This document shows positions 1 through 7,035 of a stretch of 8,169 bases of DNA, one piece after another; positions within the stretch are counted from its first letter, which is position 1; each line of letters starts with the position of its first letter. This stretch comes from Clostridiales bacterium. GTDB lineage: Bacteria; Bacillota; Clostridia; Peptostreptococcales; BM714. Location: positions 1 through 8,169 of the forward strand of contig PKTO01000198.1 of the NCBI GenBank assembly GCA_002869095.1, read 5' to 3'. The position numbers and the translations under genes are program-made. A model generated the notes under the pieces. It saw only the letters and a list, made by a program, of their open reading frames with translations, searched no databases and had not been told where the DNA came from.

Positions 1-1089
1 GAGAGGATAAAGCAGGTTGCGGCAAATTACTCCACTCTCGAATACGATTTGGAAAGTGGGAAAAGAGGCTTGAGGTACAGCCATATTGAGGAGATAATCT
101 GTAAAATTACAGGGGCTGAAGCGGCTTTTGTCGTAAACAACAATGCGGACGCCGTCTTGCTTGCCCTTAATACTTTGTCCGAAGGCAGGGAGGCCATAGT
201 TTCCCGCGGACAGCTTGTTGAAATAGGGGGTTCCTTCAGGGTTCCCGATGTCATGAGGCAGAGCGGAGCGATACTTAGGGAAGTCGGCACAACGAACAAG
301 ACCCATTTAAGGGATTATGAGGAAAACATAAACGAGAACACAGGGGTGTTGCTCAAGGTGCATACCAGCAATTACAGGATACTCGGTTTCACAGAGGAAG
401 TTCCTGTATGGGAACTTGCTGAAACAGGAAAGAAAACGGGCATACCCGTTTTGGAGGATATAGGAAGCGGAACCCTCATAGATTTTTCCAAACACGGTAT
501 GGCTGGAGAACCAACGGTGCAGGAAGCGGTTCGCTATGCTGATGTGGTTACTTTCAGCGGCGATAAAATGCTCGGGGGTCCACAAGCAGGAGTGATAGTG
601 GGCAAAAAGAAATATCTTGACGAAATGAAAAAAAATCCTTTCACCAGGGCGTTCAGAGTTGACAAAATGACCTTGGCAGGGCTTGAGGCGACTTTCAGGC
701 ACTATCTGGATGAGGATGAAGCGCTTGAAAATATTCCGACTTTGAAGTTCCTGACTGCATCGGCAGAGTCTCTCAAGGCGAGGGCCTTGAAATTGGCTGA
801 AATGATAAGAAGCCGAACTCCGGATTTCGAAGTTGATGTTGAAGAAGGCCAATCGCAGGTAGGAGGAGGTTCGATGCCTCTAGAGAAGCTTAAAACATAC
901 GTGGTGTCCGCAAGAAGCGGCAAGCTCTCGTCATATAGGATGGAGATCGGTTTGAGAAAGAACATTCCGCCGGTGATCGCAAGGATAAACGATGAAAAAG
1001 TGGTTTTGGACGTCAGGACCATTTTGGACTGCCAGTTCGATGCCGTGGCTGAAGCGTTTGGAAAATTGCAGGAAGGGATTGATATATGA
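1..1089 (+). CDS. selA: L-seryl-tRNA(Sec) selenium transferase SelA, 5'-truncated by the window edge
   Basis: SelA is a PLP enzyme that converts Ser-tRNA(Sec) to Sec-tRNA(Sec) using selenophosphate in the cytoplasm. The frame is open from base 1, and the first residues ([20 protein letters not shown]) already match the family, so about 100 N-terminal residues are missing and 362 remain (E. coli SelA is 463). Family landmarks are clear: the RYSHIEE and [16 protein letters not shown] blocks, [27 protein letters not shown], and the PLP-lysine motif [14 protein letters not shown] with the Schiff-base Lys codon at 565-567. A TTG at 49 could open a shorter frame but lies inside conserved sequence. 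The stop overlaps the selB start (ATGA, 1086-1089), so the two are probably translationally coupled. Identification is near certain. Confidence 0.97.
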   Translation, partial: ERIKQVAANYSTLEYDLESGKRGLRYSHIEEIICKITGAEAAFVVNNNADAVLLALNTLSEGREAIVSRGQLVEIGGSFRVPDVMRQSGAILREVGTTNKTHLRDYEENINENTGVLLKVHTSNYRILGFTEEVPVWELAETGKKTGIPVLEDIGSGTLIDFSKHGMAGEPTVQEAVRYADVVTFSGDKMLGGPQAGVIVGKKKYLDEMKKNPFTRAFRVDKMTLAGLEATFRHYLDEDEALENIPTLKFLTASAESLKARALKLAEMIRSRTPDFEVDVEEGQSQVGGGSMPLEKLKTYVVSARSGKLSSYRMEIGLRKNIPPVIARINDEKVVLDVRTILDCQFDAVAEAFGKLQEGIDI

Positions 1090-2981
1090 TGAAGCATGTC
1101 ATAATAGGGACGGCAGGCCATATAGACCATGGCAAGACCACCCTTATAAAGGCTATGACCGGGAGAGACACAGACCGCCTTAAGGAAGAAAAGAAAAGGG
1201 GAATCACCATAGATTTGGGATTCACTTATTTTGATTTGCCCGGAGGGAAAAGGGCTGGAATAATCGATGTCCCGGGACATGAAAAATTCATCAAAAATAT
1301 GCTTGCCGGAGTAATAGGAATGGACATAGTGGTTCTTGTCGTCGCGGCTGACGAGGGAATAATGCCGCAGACAAAGGAGCACATGGACATACTGAGCTTT
1401 CTGGACATACCGAAAGGCCTGATTGTGCTGACAAAATGCGACACGGTTGACCGCGAATGGCTCGATCTTGTAAAGGAAGACGTTGCAAGCCGGGTTGAGG
1501 GGACATTTCTTGAGGAATCTGAAATTCTGGAAGTCGATTCAATAAGCGGCAGGGGGATAGGCGAGCTTGTGGAAAAGCTTGACGAAATGAGCGGGAATGT
1601 AGGGGAAAGGGATTACGCGAAACCGGCCAGAATACCTATTGACAGGGTGTTCAGCCTGACAGGATACGGAACGATCGTAACGGGAACGCTGATGGAGGGT
1701 TCCATAAAAAAAGGCGATACTCTCGACGTTTATCCAAGCATGAAGAAAGCCAAAATAAGGAACATACAGGTCCACGGGGAAGATGTGGATACGGTGTATG
1801 CCGGGCAGAGAGCCGCGTTGAATATTGCGGGCCTCAAGAAAAATGAATTGGAGAGGGGAGAGGTCATAGCCGAAACCGATTCGATGGAAAATACCATGAT
1901 GGTTGATGTAAAGCTTTCACTTACCAAAGATGAAAAAAGAAGACTGGAAAACTGGACACGGTTGAGGCTCTACCACGGATCAGCCGAAATACTTTGCCGG
2001 CTGGTCTTGCTCGACAGGGAAGTGCTTGAACCGGGCGAAACCTGTTACGCCCAACTCAGGCTGGAGAAGACGCATGCCTTCAAGTATGGAGATCTTTTCG
2101 TAGTAAGATACTATTCTCCGCTTGAGACTGTTGGAGGAGGGGAAGTGATAGACACCAATCCCCAAAAGCATAAAAGATTCAGCGAAGACACCCTTGAAAC
2201 TCTGGAATTGAAAAGCGGGGGAAACAAGAAGGATATAATCGAGCAGCTTATAAGAACTGCTCCCGGGCACGTGATGGACATGCAGGCAATCCAGAAATCG
2301 ACGGGATTTGAGTCAGGGGAAGTAAAGTCCTGCATAGAGGAGTTGCTCGGGGAAGATTGCATATATCCCCTGAATGAATCCTACATACATGTTCAAAGCT
2401 TCGAAGCCATTGAGGAAAAGGCCCTGAAAATAACAAATGAATACCATATTGGCAACCCATACAAGAGGGGTGTTCCCAAGGAAGAATTGAAAAACAAATT
2501 GATTGGAGAGCGAAGCGGAGACATATTTGAAAAGCTTCTTGCGAAAATGTCTGAAGGCGGTTCATTGATAGTAGAAGGGCATACAGTCAGGCTTAAGAAT
2601 TTCGAAATAGAATTGACGGAAAGAGATTCCAAATTAGCCCGGGAACTGCTTGAGTATTATGACGGAGCGGACCTAACACCCGATAATTTCACAACAATAA
2701 AGGCAAAGCTCGGCATAGGAAAAAAGGAAATGCCTGTTTTCGAATATCTGCTTCAGGAAGGAAGCATTGTTAAGATTGACGAGGAATTGTACTATTCTAA
2801 GGCTTCATATGAAAGAATACTGAAAAAAGTCAAGGAAATACTTTCCAAGCAGGGATTCATAAGCCTAAAAGAATTCAAGGAAGCTTTCAATTTGTCCCGA
2901 AAATATGCAATCGCGCTGCTCGAGCATTATGACAACGCTAAAATAACCAAAAGGGATGGAAACAGAAGAATACCATTTTAA
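1086..2981 (+). CDS. selB: Selenocysteine-specific translation elongation factor SelB
   Basis: SelB is a GTPase that replaces EF-Tu for Sec-tRNA(Sec) and brings it to UGA codons by binding the SECIS hairpin in the mRNA. It has 631 residues, close to E. coli SelB (614). The G domain shows G1 GHIDHGKT (11-18), the RGITIDLGF switch I segment (38-46), G3 DVPGHE (61-66), G4 TKCD (116-119) and a G5-like region near 150-157. EF-Tu-like beta barrels follow, starting near residue 180 ([20 protein letters not shown]). The last 260 or so residues fit the winged-helix SECIS-binding region of the family. The ribosome binding site AGGAAGGG (1070-1077) is 8 bases before ATG 1086; a second ATG at 1089 is a possible alternative. 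The gene is fused in expression to selA by the ATGA overlap, and selC follows 74 bases after its TAA stop. Confidence 0.98.
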   Translation: MMKHVIIGTAGHIDHGKTTLIKAMTGRDTDRLKEEKKRGITIDLGFTYFDLPGGKRAGIIDVPGHEKFIKNMLAGVIGMDIVVLVVAADEGIMPQTKEHMDILSFLDIPKGLIVLTKCDTVDREWLDLVKEDVASRVEGTFLEESEILEVDSISGRGIGELVEKLDEMSGNVGERDYAKPARIPIDRVFSLTGYGTIVTGTLMEGSIKKGDTLDVYPSMKKAKIRNIQVHGEDVDTVYAGQRAALNIAGLKKNELERGEVIAETDSMENTMMVDVKLSLTKDEKRRLENWTRLRLYHGSAEILCRLVLLDREVLEPGETCYAQLRLEKTHAFKYGDLFVVRYYSPLETVGGGEVIDTNPQKHKRFSEDTLETLELKSGGNKKDIIEQLIRTAPGHVMDMQAIQKSTGFESGEVKSCIEELLGEDCIYPLNESYIHVQSFEAIEEKALKITNEYHIGNPYKRGVPKEELKNKLIGERSGDIFEKLLAKMSEGGSLIVEGHTVRLKNFEIELTERDSKLARELLEYYDGADLTPDNFTTIKAKLGIGKKEMPVFEYLLQEGSIVKIDEELYYSKASYERILKKVKEILSKQGFISLKEFKEAFNLSRKYAIALLEHYDNAKITKRDGNRRIPF

Positions 2982-3008
2982 TTGATTCATGTGCAAGAAA
3001 TGGTATTC
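2968..3008 (+). repeat. 11-bp perfect inverted repeat around the selB stop codon
   Basis: GAATACCATTT (2968-2978) is repeated in reverse complement as AAATGGTATTC (2998-3008), separated by 19 bases that include the selB TAA stop. The RNA could form an 11-bp hairpin plus a T-G wobble at the loop end. No T-run follows, so it is not a standard intrinsic terminator. It may stabilise the selAB message 3' end or partly separate selB from selC transcription. The right arm covers the place where a -35 box of the selC promoter would fall. The repeat is directly visible; its role is inferred. Confidence 0.5.
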
Positions 3009-3025
3009 CAAAATCGATTTACTTG

Positions 3026-3034
3026 TGATATAAT
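3026..3034 (+). promoter_or_regulatory. Extended -10 promoter of selC
   Basis: TGATATAAT is a perfect TGN-TATAAT extended -10 element, with TATAAT at 3029-3034. No good -35 hexamer is seen at 17 bases (TTCCAA at 3006-3011, weak), which is usual for extended -10 promoters. Transcription would start near 3041, giving a leader of about 15 bases before the mature tRNA 5' end. It allows selC to be transcribed independently of selAB. Confidence 0.7.
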
Positions 3035-3055
3035 TCTAAATCGAGTCATGAATAC

Positions 3056-3153
3056 GGGAGCGGATGGGTGCTGGTGTGCCCTCTGGTCTTCAAAACCAGT
3101 TGTGGGGCGTTAGTAGCGTCCTGGGTGGGTTCGATTCCCACACGTTCCCGCCA
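3056..3153 (+). tRNA. selC: tRNA-Sec (anticodon TCA)
   Basis: This is the UGA-decoding selenocysteine tRNA, 98 bases including the encoded CCA (3151-3153). The parts are: acceptor 5' strand 3056-3063; a 6-bp D stem (3066-3071 with 3076-3081) closed by a 4-base TGGT loop; anticodon stem CTGGT/ACCAG (3083-3087, 3095-3099) with loop CTTCAAA and anticodon TCA at 3090-3092; a long variable arm with a 6-bp stem (3105-3110 with 3116-3121); T stem GTGGG/CCCAC with TTCGATT loop (3125-3141); acceptor 3' strand 3142-3149; and discriminator G at 3150. The long D stem, long variable arm, TCA anticodon and G73 are diagnostic of bacterial tRNA-Sec. Seven acceptor pairs are good (one G-T); the eighth, 3063 with 3142, is G opposite A. 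C at 3055 could pair with the discriminator G. Confidence 0.97.
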
Positions 3154-3163
3154 ATACTAGAAT

Positions 3164-3194
3164 AAAAACGGATTCCCTTGGGAATCCGTTTTTT
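3164..3194 (+). terminator. Bidirectional intrinsic terminator between selC and plsY
   Basis: CGGATTCCC (3169-3177) pairs perfectly with GGGAATCCG (3180-3188), flanked by AAAAA (3164-3168) and TTTTTT (3189-3194). On the + strand the hairpin ends in six T, 11 bases after the selC CCA end. On the - strand it ends in five T, starting 11 bases beyond the plsY stop. The symmetry means it can serve both convergent transcripts. Confidence 0.92.
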
Positions 3195-3204
3195 GATGCG
3201 TATT

Positions 3205-3783
3205 TCATATTGTCTTTTTTTCTTCGCCGGCAAGAAGCCTTTGTATGTTTGATTTGTGCCTATAAATGACAAAGAGAGAGGCGACAAGCGCGAATCTGAG
3301 GAAGTTGTCCGGCATTCCCATGAAGTAGCTTAAGATGGGAGTGGCCGCCGCAATTATTATGGAAGAAAGCGAAACTATCTTGAAGACTTTAACCAGAACA
3401 ATATAAAGAGGCAAAAGATAGACGATGAGCATCGGGTTCAATGCGAGCAGCACGCCTGCGGATGTGGCAACTCCTTTCCCACCCTTGAATTTCAATGTGA
3501 CAGGGTAGCAATGGCCCAATATGGCCCCTGCGCCGGCGATTATTCCGTAGTCGTATCCCCAAAGCGCCATTCCAATCAGTACAGCGGCAACGCCTTTCAG
3601 GAAGTCTCCCGCAAAAGCCATTGCGGCTGCCTTTTTGCCAAGGGACCTGAATACGTTTGTTGCTCCTGAATTACCGCTTCCTACGGTCCTTATGTCTATT
3701 TTTCCATAATATTTTCCGACAATAAACGAAAATGGGATAGCGCCGAGGACGTATCCTATTGCAATTGCTGAACATATAATCAT
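3205..3783 (-). CDS. plsY: Glycerol-3-phosphate acyltransferase PlsY
   Basis: PlsY is an integral membrane enzyme that transfers an acyl group from acyl phosphate to glycerol-3-phosphate, giving lysophosphatidic acid, the first committed step of phospholipid synthesis. The 192-residue length is typical. The three family motifs are present: GSGNSGATNVFR (35-46), GHCYPVTLKFKGGKGVAT (90-107) and RHKSNIQRL (175-183). Hydrophobic segments lie around residues 1-23, 64-90, 110-134 and 136-156, fitting a multi-pass protein. ATG 3783 is preceded by AAAGGGTG (3789-3796 on the - strand) at 5 bases. It is a single-gene unit, convergent with selC and divergent from the dehydrogenase operon, and is not functionally tied to either. 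Confidence 0.97.
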   Translation of the reverse strand: MIICSAIAIGYVLGAIPFSFIVGKYYGKIDIRTVGSGNSGATNVFRSLGKKAAAMAFAGDFLKGVAAVLIGMALWGYDYGIIAGAGAILGHCYPVTLKFKGGKGVATSAGVLLALNPMLIVYLLPLYIVLVKVFKIVSLSSIIIAAATPILSYFMGMPDNFLRFALVASLFVIYRHKSNIQRLLAGEEKKTI

Positions 3784-3803
3784 TTCATCACCCTTTCAAT
3801 CCT

Positions 3804-3833
3804 ATTTTATCATGACTGCAGGGGTTTCACCAA
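3804..3833 (-). promoter_or_regulatory. Probable plsY promoter
   Basis: On the - strand TGATAAAAT (3812 to 3804) forms an extended -10, five of six matches to TATAAT plus the TG. A weak TTGGTG (3833-3828) sits 18 bases upstream as a possible -35. Transcription would begin near 3797, just before the ribosome binding site, leaving a very short leader. Other signals in this 105-base divergent gap cannot be excluded. Confidence 0.55.
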
Positions 3834-3872
3834 GCGCAATATTCAAAATAGAAATTCAAGATGCACGCTTTA

Positions 3873-3881
3873 TGCTATAAT
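3873..3881 (+). promoter_or_regulatory. Extended -10 promoter of the dehydrogenase-hydrolase operon
   Basis: TGCTATAAT is a perfect TGN-TATAAT element (TATAAT 3876-3881). No convincing -35 lies 16-18 bases upstream. The predicted start near 3888 falls right before the Shine-Dalgarno sequence GGAGGTGG (3891-3898), so the leader is only about 16 bases to the TTG at 3904. The sequence also argues against ATG 3889 as the main start, since a message starting there would be leaderless. Confidence 0.7.
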
Positions 3882-3903
3882 TTTTATTATGGAGGTGGTT
3901 CAT

Positions 3904-4875
3904 TTGAACAAAAGGAAAAAAGTTTTTTCAAGCCGGAAATTGCCGGGAATGGCAATGGAAAGGCTAAGCGAGCAATTTGATTTCACATACAATCATTTGG
4001 ACAGGAATCTTACCTATGAGGAGCTTCTTGAAGAGGCAAAGGGCAAACATGGAATAATAACGATGCTTTCGGACAGGGTTGACGGAAATCTTATGGATGC
4101 CGCGGCCGGAGTTGAAATAATAGCAAACTATGCAGTGGGATACAACAACATGGATGTCGATGCCGCTACCGAGAGGGGCATATACCTAAGCAATACGCCC
4201 GATGTTCTTACTGACGATACTGCAGACATGGCTTTTGCGCTTATTCTTGCGTGTGCGAGGCGCATTCCGGAGGCTGACCGGCTGACAAGAAACGGCCTAT
4301 ACAAGGGCTGGGGGCCGGAATTCATGCTTGGCCGAAGCGTTTCGGGAAAGACCTTGGGAATAATCGGGGCGGGAAGAATCGGCACAGCTGTCGCCAGAAG
4401 GGCTGTGGGATTCGGAATGGATATTGTCTACTACAATAGAAGCAGAAAAAAAGATGTTGAAAATTTGGGGGCAAAATATGTTTCTATAAAAAAATTGCTT
4501 TCCGAATCCGACATAGTGAGCGTGCACGTTCCTTTGGGAAAAGAAACACACCATCTGATAGACCGGGCTGCGCTTGAGTCAATGAAAAGATCGAGCATAC
4601 TCATAAATACATCAAGAGGACCCGTCGTGGATGAGAAAGCGCTCGTTGAAGCGCTTGAAAATGGTGTCATAGCAGGCGCCGGACTCGATGTTTATGAAAA
4701 CGAGCCCAAGCTTGCGGATGGCCTTTCATCGCTTGAAAATGCGGTTCTTTGTCCTCACCTTGGAAGCGCGACCAGGGAAACAAGGGGCAAAATGGCGGAT
4801 ATTGCCGCCGAAAACATCATTTCGGTATTGAATGGAGGGCTTCCCAAAACGGGCATAAACGAGGTGGCCAAATGA
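3904..4875 (+). CDS. D-2-hydroxyacid dehydrogenase, glycerate/glyoxylate reductase type
   Basis: This is an NAD(P)-dependent oxidoreductase of the D-isomer-specific 2-hydroxyacid dehydrogenase family, interconverting a 2-oxoacid and a D-2-hydroxyacid in the cytoplasm; it most resembles glyoxylate/hydroxypyruvate reductases (D-glycerate dehydrogenases). With TTG 3904 it has 323 residues and starts MNKRKKVFSSRKLPG, the usual N-terminus. The nucleotide-binding loop GAGRIG is at 155-160, and the catalytic triad is Arg238 (NTSRGP), Glu267 (YENEP) and His285 (CPHLGSAT), with the spacing known for the family. The TTG is chosen because GGAGGTGG (3891-3898) is 5 bases before it; an in-frame ATG at 3889 overlaps that site and has no site of its own. 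The stop overlaps the next gene (ATGA). The exact substrate cannot be told from sequence. Confidence 0.9.
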   Translation: MNKRKKVFSSRKLPGMAMERLSEQFDFTYNHLDRNLTYEELLEEAKGKHGIITMLSDRVDGNLMDAAAGVEIIANYAVGYNNMDVDAATERGIYLSNTPDVLTDDTADMAFALILACARRIPEADRLTRNGLYKGWGPEFMLGRSVSGKTLGIIGAGRIGTAVARRAVGFGMDIVYYNRSRKKDVENLGAKYVSIKKLLSESDIVSVHVPLGKETHHLIDRAALESMKRSSILINTSRGPVVDEKALVEALENGVIAGAGLDVYENEPKLADGLSSLENAVLCPHLGSATRETRGKMADIAAENIISVLNGGLPKTGINEVAK

Positions 4876-5759
4876 AGCTCAAACAGATAAAGGGATGTGC
4901 CCATTACTTGAAGAGCCCTACGAATGTCGGGGTTCTGATAGACGGTAAAGAAGCGATACTGATTGATTCCGGAAACGATACGGACAAGGCCAAAAAGATC
5001 CACAGGGAGCTTGAAACGCAAGGGCTGAGCATCAAATCCATCTGGAACACCCATTCGCATGCCGACCATTGGGGCGGAAACCACTATTTGCAGCAAAAGA
5101 CCGGATGCGAAATCACATCGTCTAAAATTGAGGCGGCCATGATAAACAACAACATAATGGAACCCTTCTATCTTTACGGGGCCGAGCCTTTGAAGGTTCT
5201 CAAGAACAAATTTCTGATGGCAAAGGAATGTTCGTGCGGGATTTTCGATTCGAATCATATTGATGTCGCAGGAAGAAGCGTGGAAATCGTCGATTTGAAG
5301 GGGCACAGCCCCGGCATGGTAGGCTTTAAAACGGAAGAAGGAGTTTTTTTTACAGGGGACGCCATTTTCTCGCTTGAGATAATTGAAAAGTATAAATTGA
5401 TGTATTCATCGGACATAACGGGTCATCTGAAAACACTGGACTTTCTGGAAAAATCCGATGCGGAGTACTATGTGCCAAGCCATGGAGACGTTTTTGGATT
5501 TGACGGGCTTAAGGATTTGATTGAAAAAAACAGGGATGCGATATTCAGGGTCAATCGAATATTGCTCGATGAAATGGCAGAGCCGGCATCCTTGGAGGAA
5601 CTGTTGACATCATCCATGGACAGACTCGGCGTTTCGATGAACATAGGCCAGCATTTTTTAAATAGAACAACAATATCGGCTCATCTCAGCCATTTGTGCA
5701 ACGAAGGCTTTGCTGTCGCTCAAATGGACAATAACAGGCTTGTTTATAGGACAAAATGA
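4872..5759 (+). CDS. Metallo-beta-lactamase-fold hydrolase with a winged-helix-like C-terminus
   Basis: This is a 295-residue MBL-fold protein, substrate unknown. All ligands for a two-metal site are visible: His61, His63, Asp65 and His66 (THSHADHWGG), His145 (GHSPGM), Asp163 (TGDAIF) and His204 (PSHGD). The region after about 238 (ASLEELL... TTISAHLSHLCNEGF... RLVYRTK) reads like a small winged-helix module, as in LACTB2-like MBL proteins, and could bind nucleic acid or only pack on the core. A Cys-Ser-Cys lies at 120-122. ATG 4872 is chosen: GAGGTGG (4861-4867) sits 4 bases upstream and MKLKQIKG starts the family-like N-terminus, whereas an in-frame ATG at 4749 lies deep inside the previous gene. 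The 4-base overlap with the dehydrogenase points to coupled translation and a shared pathway. Hydrolysis of a thioester (glyoxalase II-like) is one possibility, not shown. Confidence 0.87.
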   Translation: MKLKQIKGCAHYLKSPTNVGVLIDGKEAILIDSGNDTDKAKKIHRELETQGLSIKSIWNTHSHADHWGGNHYLQQKTGCEITSSKIEAAMINNNIMEPFYLYGAEPLKVLKNKFLMAKECSCGIFDSNHIDVAGRSVEIVDLKGHSPGMVGFKTEEGVFFTGDAIFSLEIIEKYKLMYSSDITGHLKTLDFLEKSDAEYYVPSHGDVFGFDGLKDLIEKNRDAIFRVNRILLDEMAEPASLEELLTSSMDRLGVSMNIGQHFLNRTTISAHLSHLCNEGFAVAQMDNNRLVYRTK

Positions 5760-5786
5760 AAAGCAACCGGCTTTTGTTCCGGTTGC
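5753..5786 (-). terminator. Intrinsic terminator of alaX in the convergent gap
   Basis: GCAACCGG (5763-5770) and CCGGTTGC (5779-5786) form an 8-bp perfect stem with an 8-base loop. Read on the - strand the stem is followed by TTTT, CA, TTTT (5762 down to 5753), as expected for termination of the gene ending at 5806. On the + strand no T-run follows, so it would stop the hydrolase message poorly, though the hairpin could still protect its 3' end. The T-tract overlaps the hydrolase stop codon (5757-5759). Confidence 0.75.
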
Positions 5787-5805
5787 ATAGGCGTATTTCA
5801 TCCGA

Positions 5806-7035
5806 TTATTTGTTTTTGGATTTTTCAAGCTCTAAAGTTATTTTGCTTTGCAAAACGTGAAGCAGTTGATCCGGAGGAACTTCGCCGCCTATGATTCCTT
5901 GTGCATGGTGGGCTTTGCCGCCTCCTCTTCCATTGTATTTGTCAAGCAGGTCCTTCAGGACAAGATTGAGGTCGAGTGGATTTTCCGAAGTGGAAGAGGC
6001 TAAAAGGACTGTTGTAAAATCGATTCCCGGACATGCCAGAATGAGTATCGCCGATGGATCCCTTTTGAGAACCTTGGATGTCAAAACGCTCGCATCCTTC
6101 AAATTGTCGGTTTCGAAAACATGCGAGACAAGACGATGGCCGTTGTGTATTCGGCTATTGCCGTACATTTCATCGATTTGATAATCAAGCAGTCTCTCTG
6201 AAGTCCTTTTGCTCTTTGAAGTGATTTCCTTCAGGTCGTTTTTCATTCCTGCGCATCGCGTTGGCAAATCCTTTTCACTGCATGAGAGCTCGGACTTGAG
6301 GCTTGACAATACCGATGTTTTTTCGGCATAATCTTTTAAAGCTCGGTTTCCGCAGACAAATTCAATGCGCAGCCCTTCCCGGTGCGTGGAACAATTGAGT
6401 ATTTTTATGATTCCAACCTCGCCGGTACGTTTTGGATGCGTGCCGCCGCATGGCGAATAGTCGAACTGGTCTATTTCAACTATTCTGGGGTTTGAATAGC
6501 CTGCCACATCTTTTCTCAAAGGGAAGGATGCGAGCTCCGATTGGTTTGAGGGGCAATGCGTCTTCACATATAGATTGCCGTATATTATCTGGTTTGCGAA
6601 ATATTCGATGCGGTCGAGATCGCTTGAATCCAATTGCTTGTCTATGTCGATTGTAAGATTGTCTTCGGTAAGATGGAAACCTACGGTTTCAGCTTCGAAA
6701 AGCTTTTCGAGAGAAGCTGAAAGTATGTGTTGTCCAAGATGCTGCTGCATGAAGTCGAAACGCCTTTTCCAGTCTATGACGCACGGCAGATTTTCGAATT
6801 GCTTGGGAATTCCCTCGATCACATGGAAAACATCGCCGTCTTCTTCAAAAACCCTTTTCACTCGAAAATCGCCGATGAAGCCCAAATCGCATGGCTGTCC
6901 GCCGCCTTCCGGGTAGAAAGCGGTTTGATTCAGTTTGATATGGACATCCTTGCCAGGTTTTTGATCTATTTTTGTTATGTTTGCATGAAACTCCTTTATA
7001 TAAGGATTTTTATGATATATTTTTACAGTTGGCAT
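5806..7035 (-). CDS. alaX: Alanyl-tRNA editing protein AlaX, long form
   Basis: This is a free-standing relative of the alanyl-tRNA synthetase editing domain; such proteins hydrolyse mischarged Ser- or Gly-tRNA(Ala) in trans. The 409 residues match the long (AlaX-L) class. The N-terminal part has FYPEGGGQPCDLG (40-52), typical of the synthetase-like beta-barrel. The zinc ligands are all present: His99 and His103 (HLGQH), Cys196 and His200 (CGGTH). The C-terminus has a DHHA1-like glycine-rich motif, GRGGGKAHHAQG (369-380). The ATG at 7035 is chosen because AAGGAG (7044-7049 on the - strand) is 8 bases before it; a GTG at 7044 overlaps that site and an ATG at 7041 is only 2 bases away. The gene is convergent with the hydrolase and divergent from the next gene, with 52 bases between starts. 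Confidence 0.95.
   Translation of the reverse strand: MPTVKIYHKNPYIKEFHANITKIDQKPGKDVHIKLNQTAFYPEGGGQPCDLGFIGDFRVKRVFEEDGDVFHVIEGIPKQFENLPCVIDWKRRFDFMQQHLGQHILSASLEKLFEAETVGFHLTEDNLTIDIDKQLDSSDLDRIEYFANQIIYGNLYVKTHCPSNQSELASFPLRKDVAGYSNPRIVEIDQFDYSPCGGTHPKRTGEVGIIKILNCSTHREGLRIEFVCGNRALKDYAEKTSVLSSLKSELSCSEKDLPTRCAGMKNDLKEITSKSKRTSERLLDYQIDEMYGNSRIHNGHRLVSHVFETDNLKDASVLTSKVLKRDPSAILILACPGIDFTTVLLASSTSENPLDLNLVLKDLLDKYNGRGGGKAHHAQGIIGGEVPPDQLLHVLQSKITLELEKSKNK

Noticed and set aside
49..1089. selA read as a 346-residue gene starting at TTG 49
   Set aside because: Codons from base 1 are in frame and already match the SelA family ([12 protein letters not shown]), and no ribosome site precedes the TTG. 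The gene is cut by the window edge.
702..1382. Long antisense open frame over selA/selB (also those at 307-852, 2248-2565 and 4755-5306)
   Set aside because: They lie opposite strongly conserved genes, lack family resemblance and have no convincing ribosome sites; they are shadow frames.
4749..4871. Longer hydrolase starting at ATG 4749
   Set aside because: The extra 41 residues lie in another frame inside conserved dehydrogenase sequence and do not look like an MBL N-terminus; ATG 4872 has an SD and the ATGA overlap.
5806..7035. Idea that AlaX proof-reads the tRNA-Sec encoded nearby, since that tRNA is first charged with serine
   Set aside because: AlaX recognises the tRNA-Ala acceptor (G3-U70), while this tRNA-Sec has G3-C70. 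Deacylating Ser-tRNA(Sec) would be harmful. Distance and opposite strand give no support.
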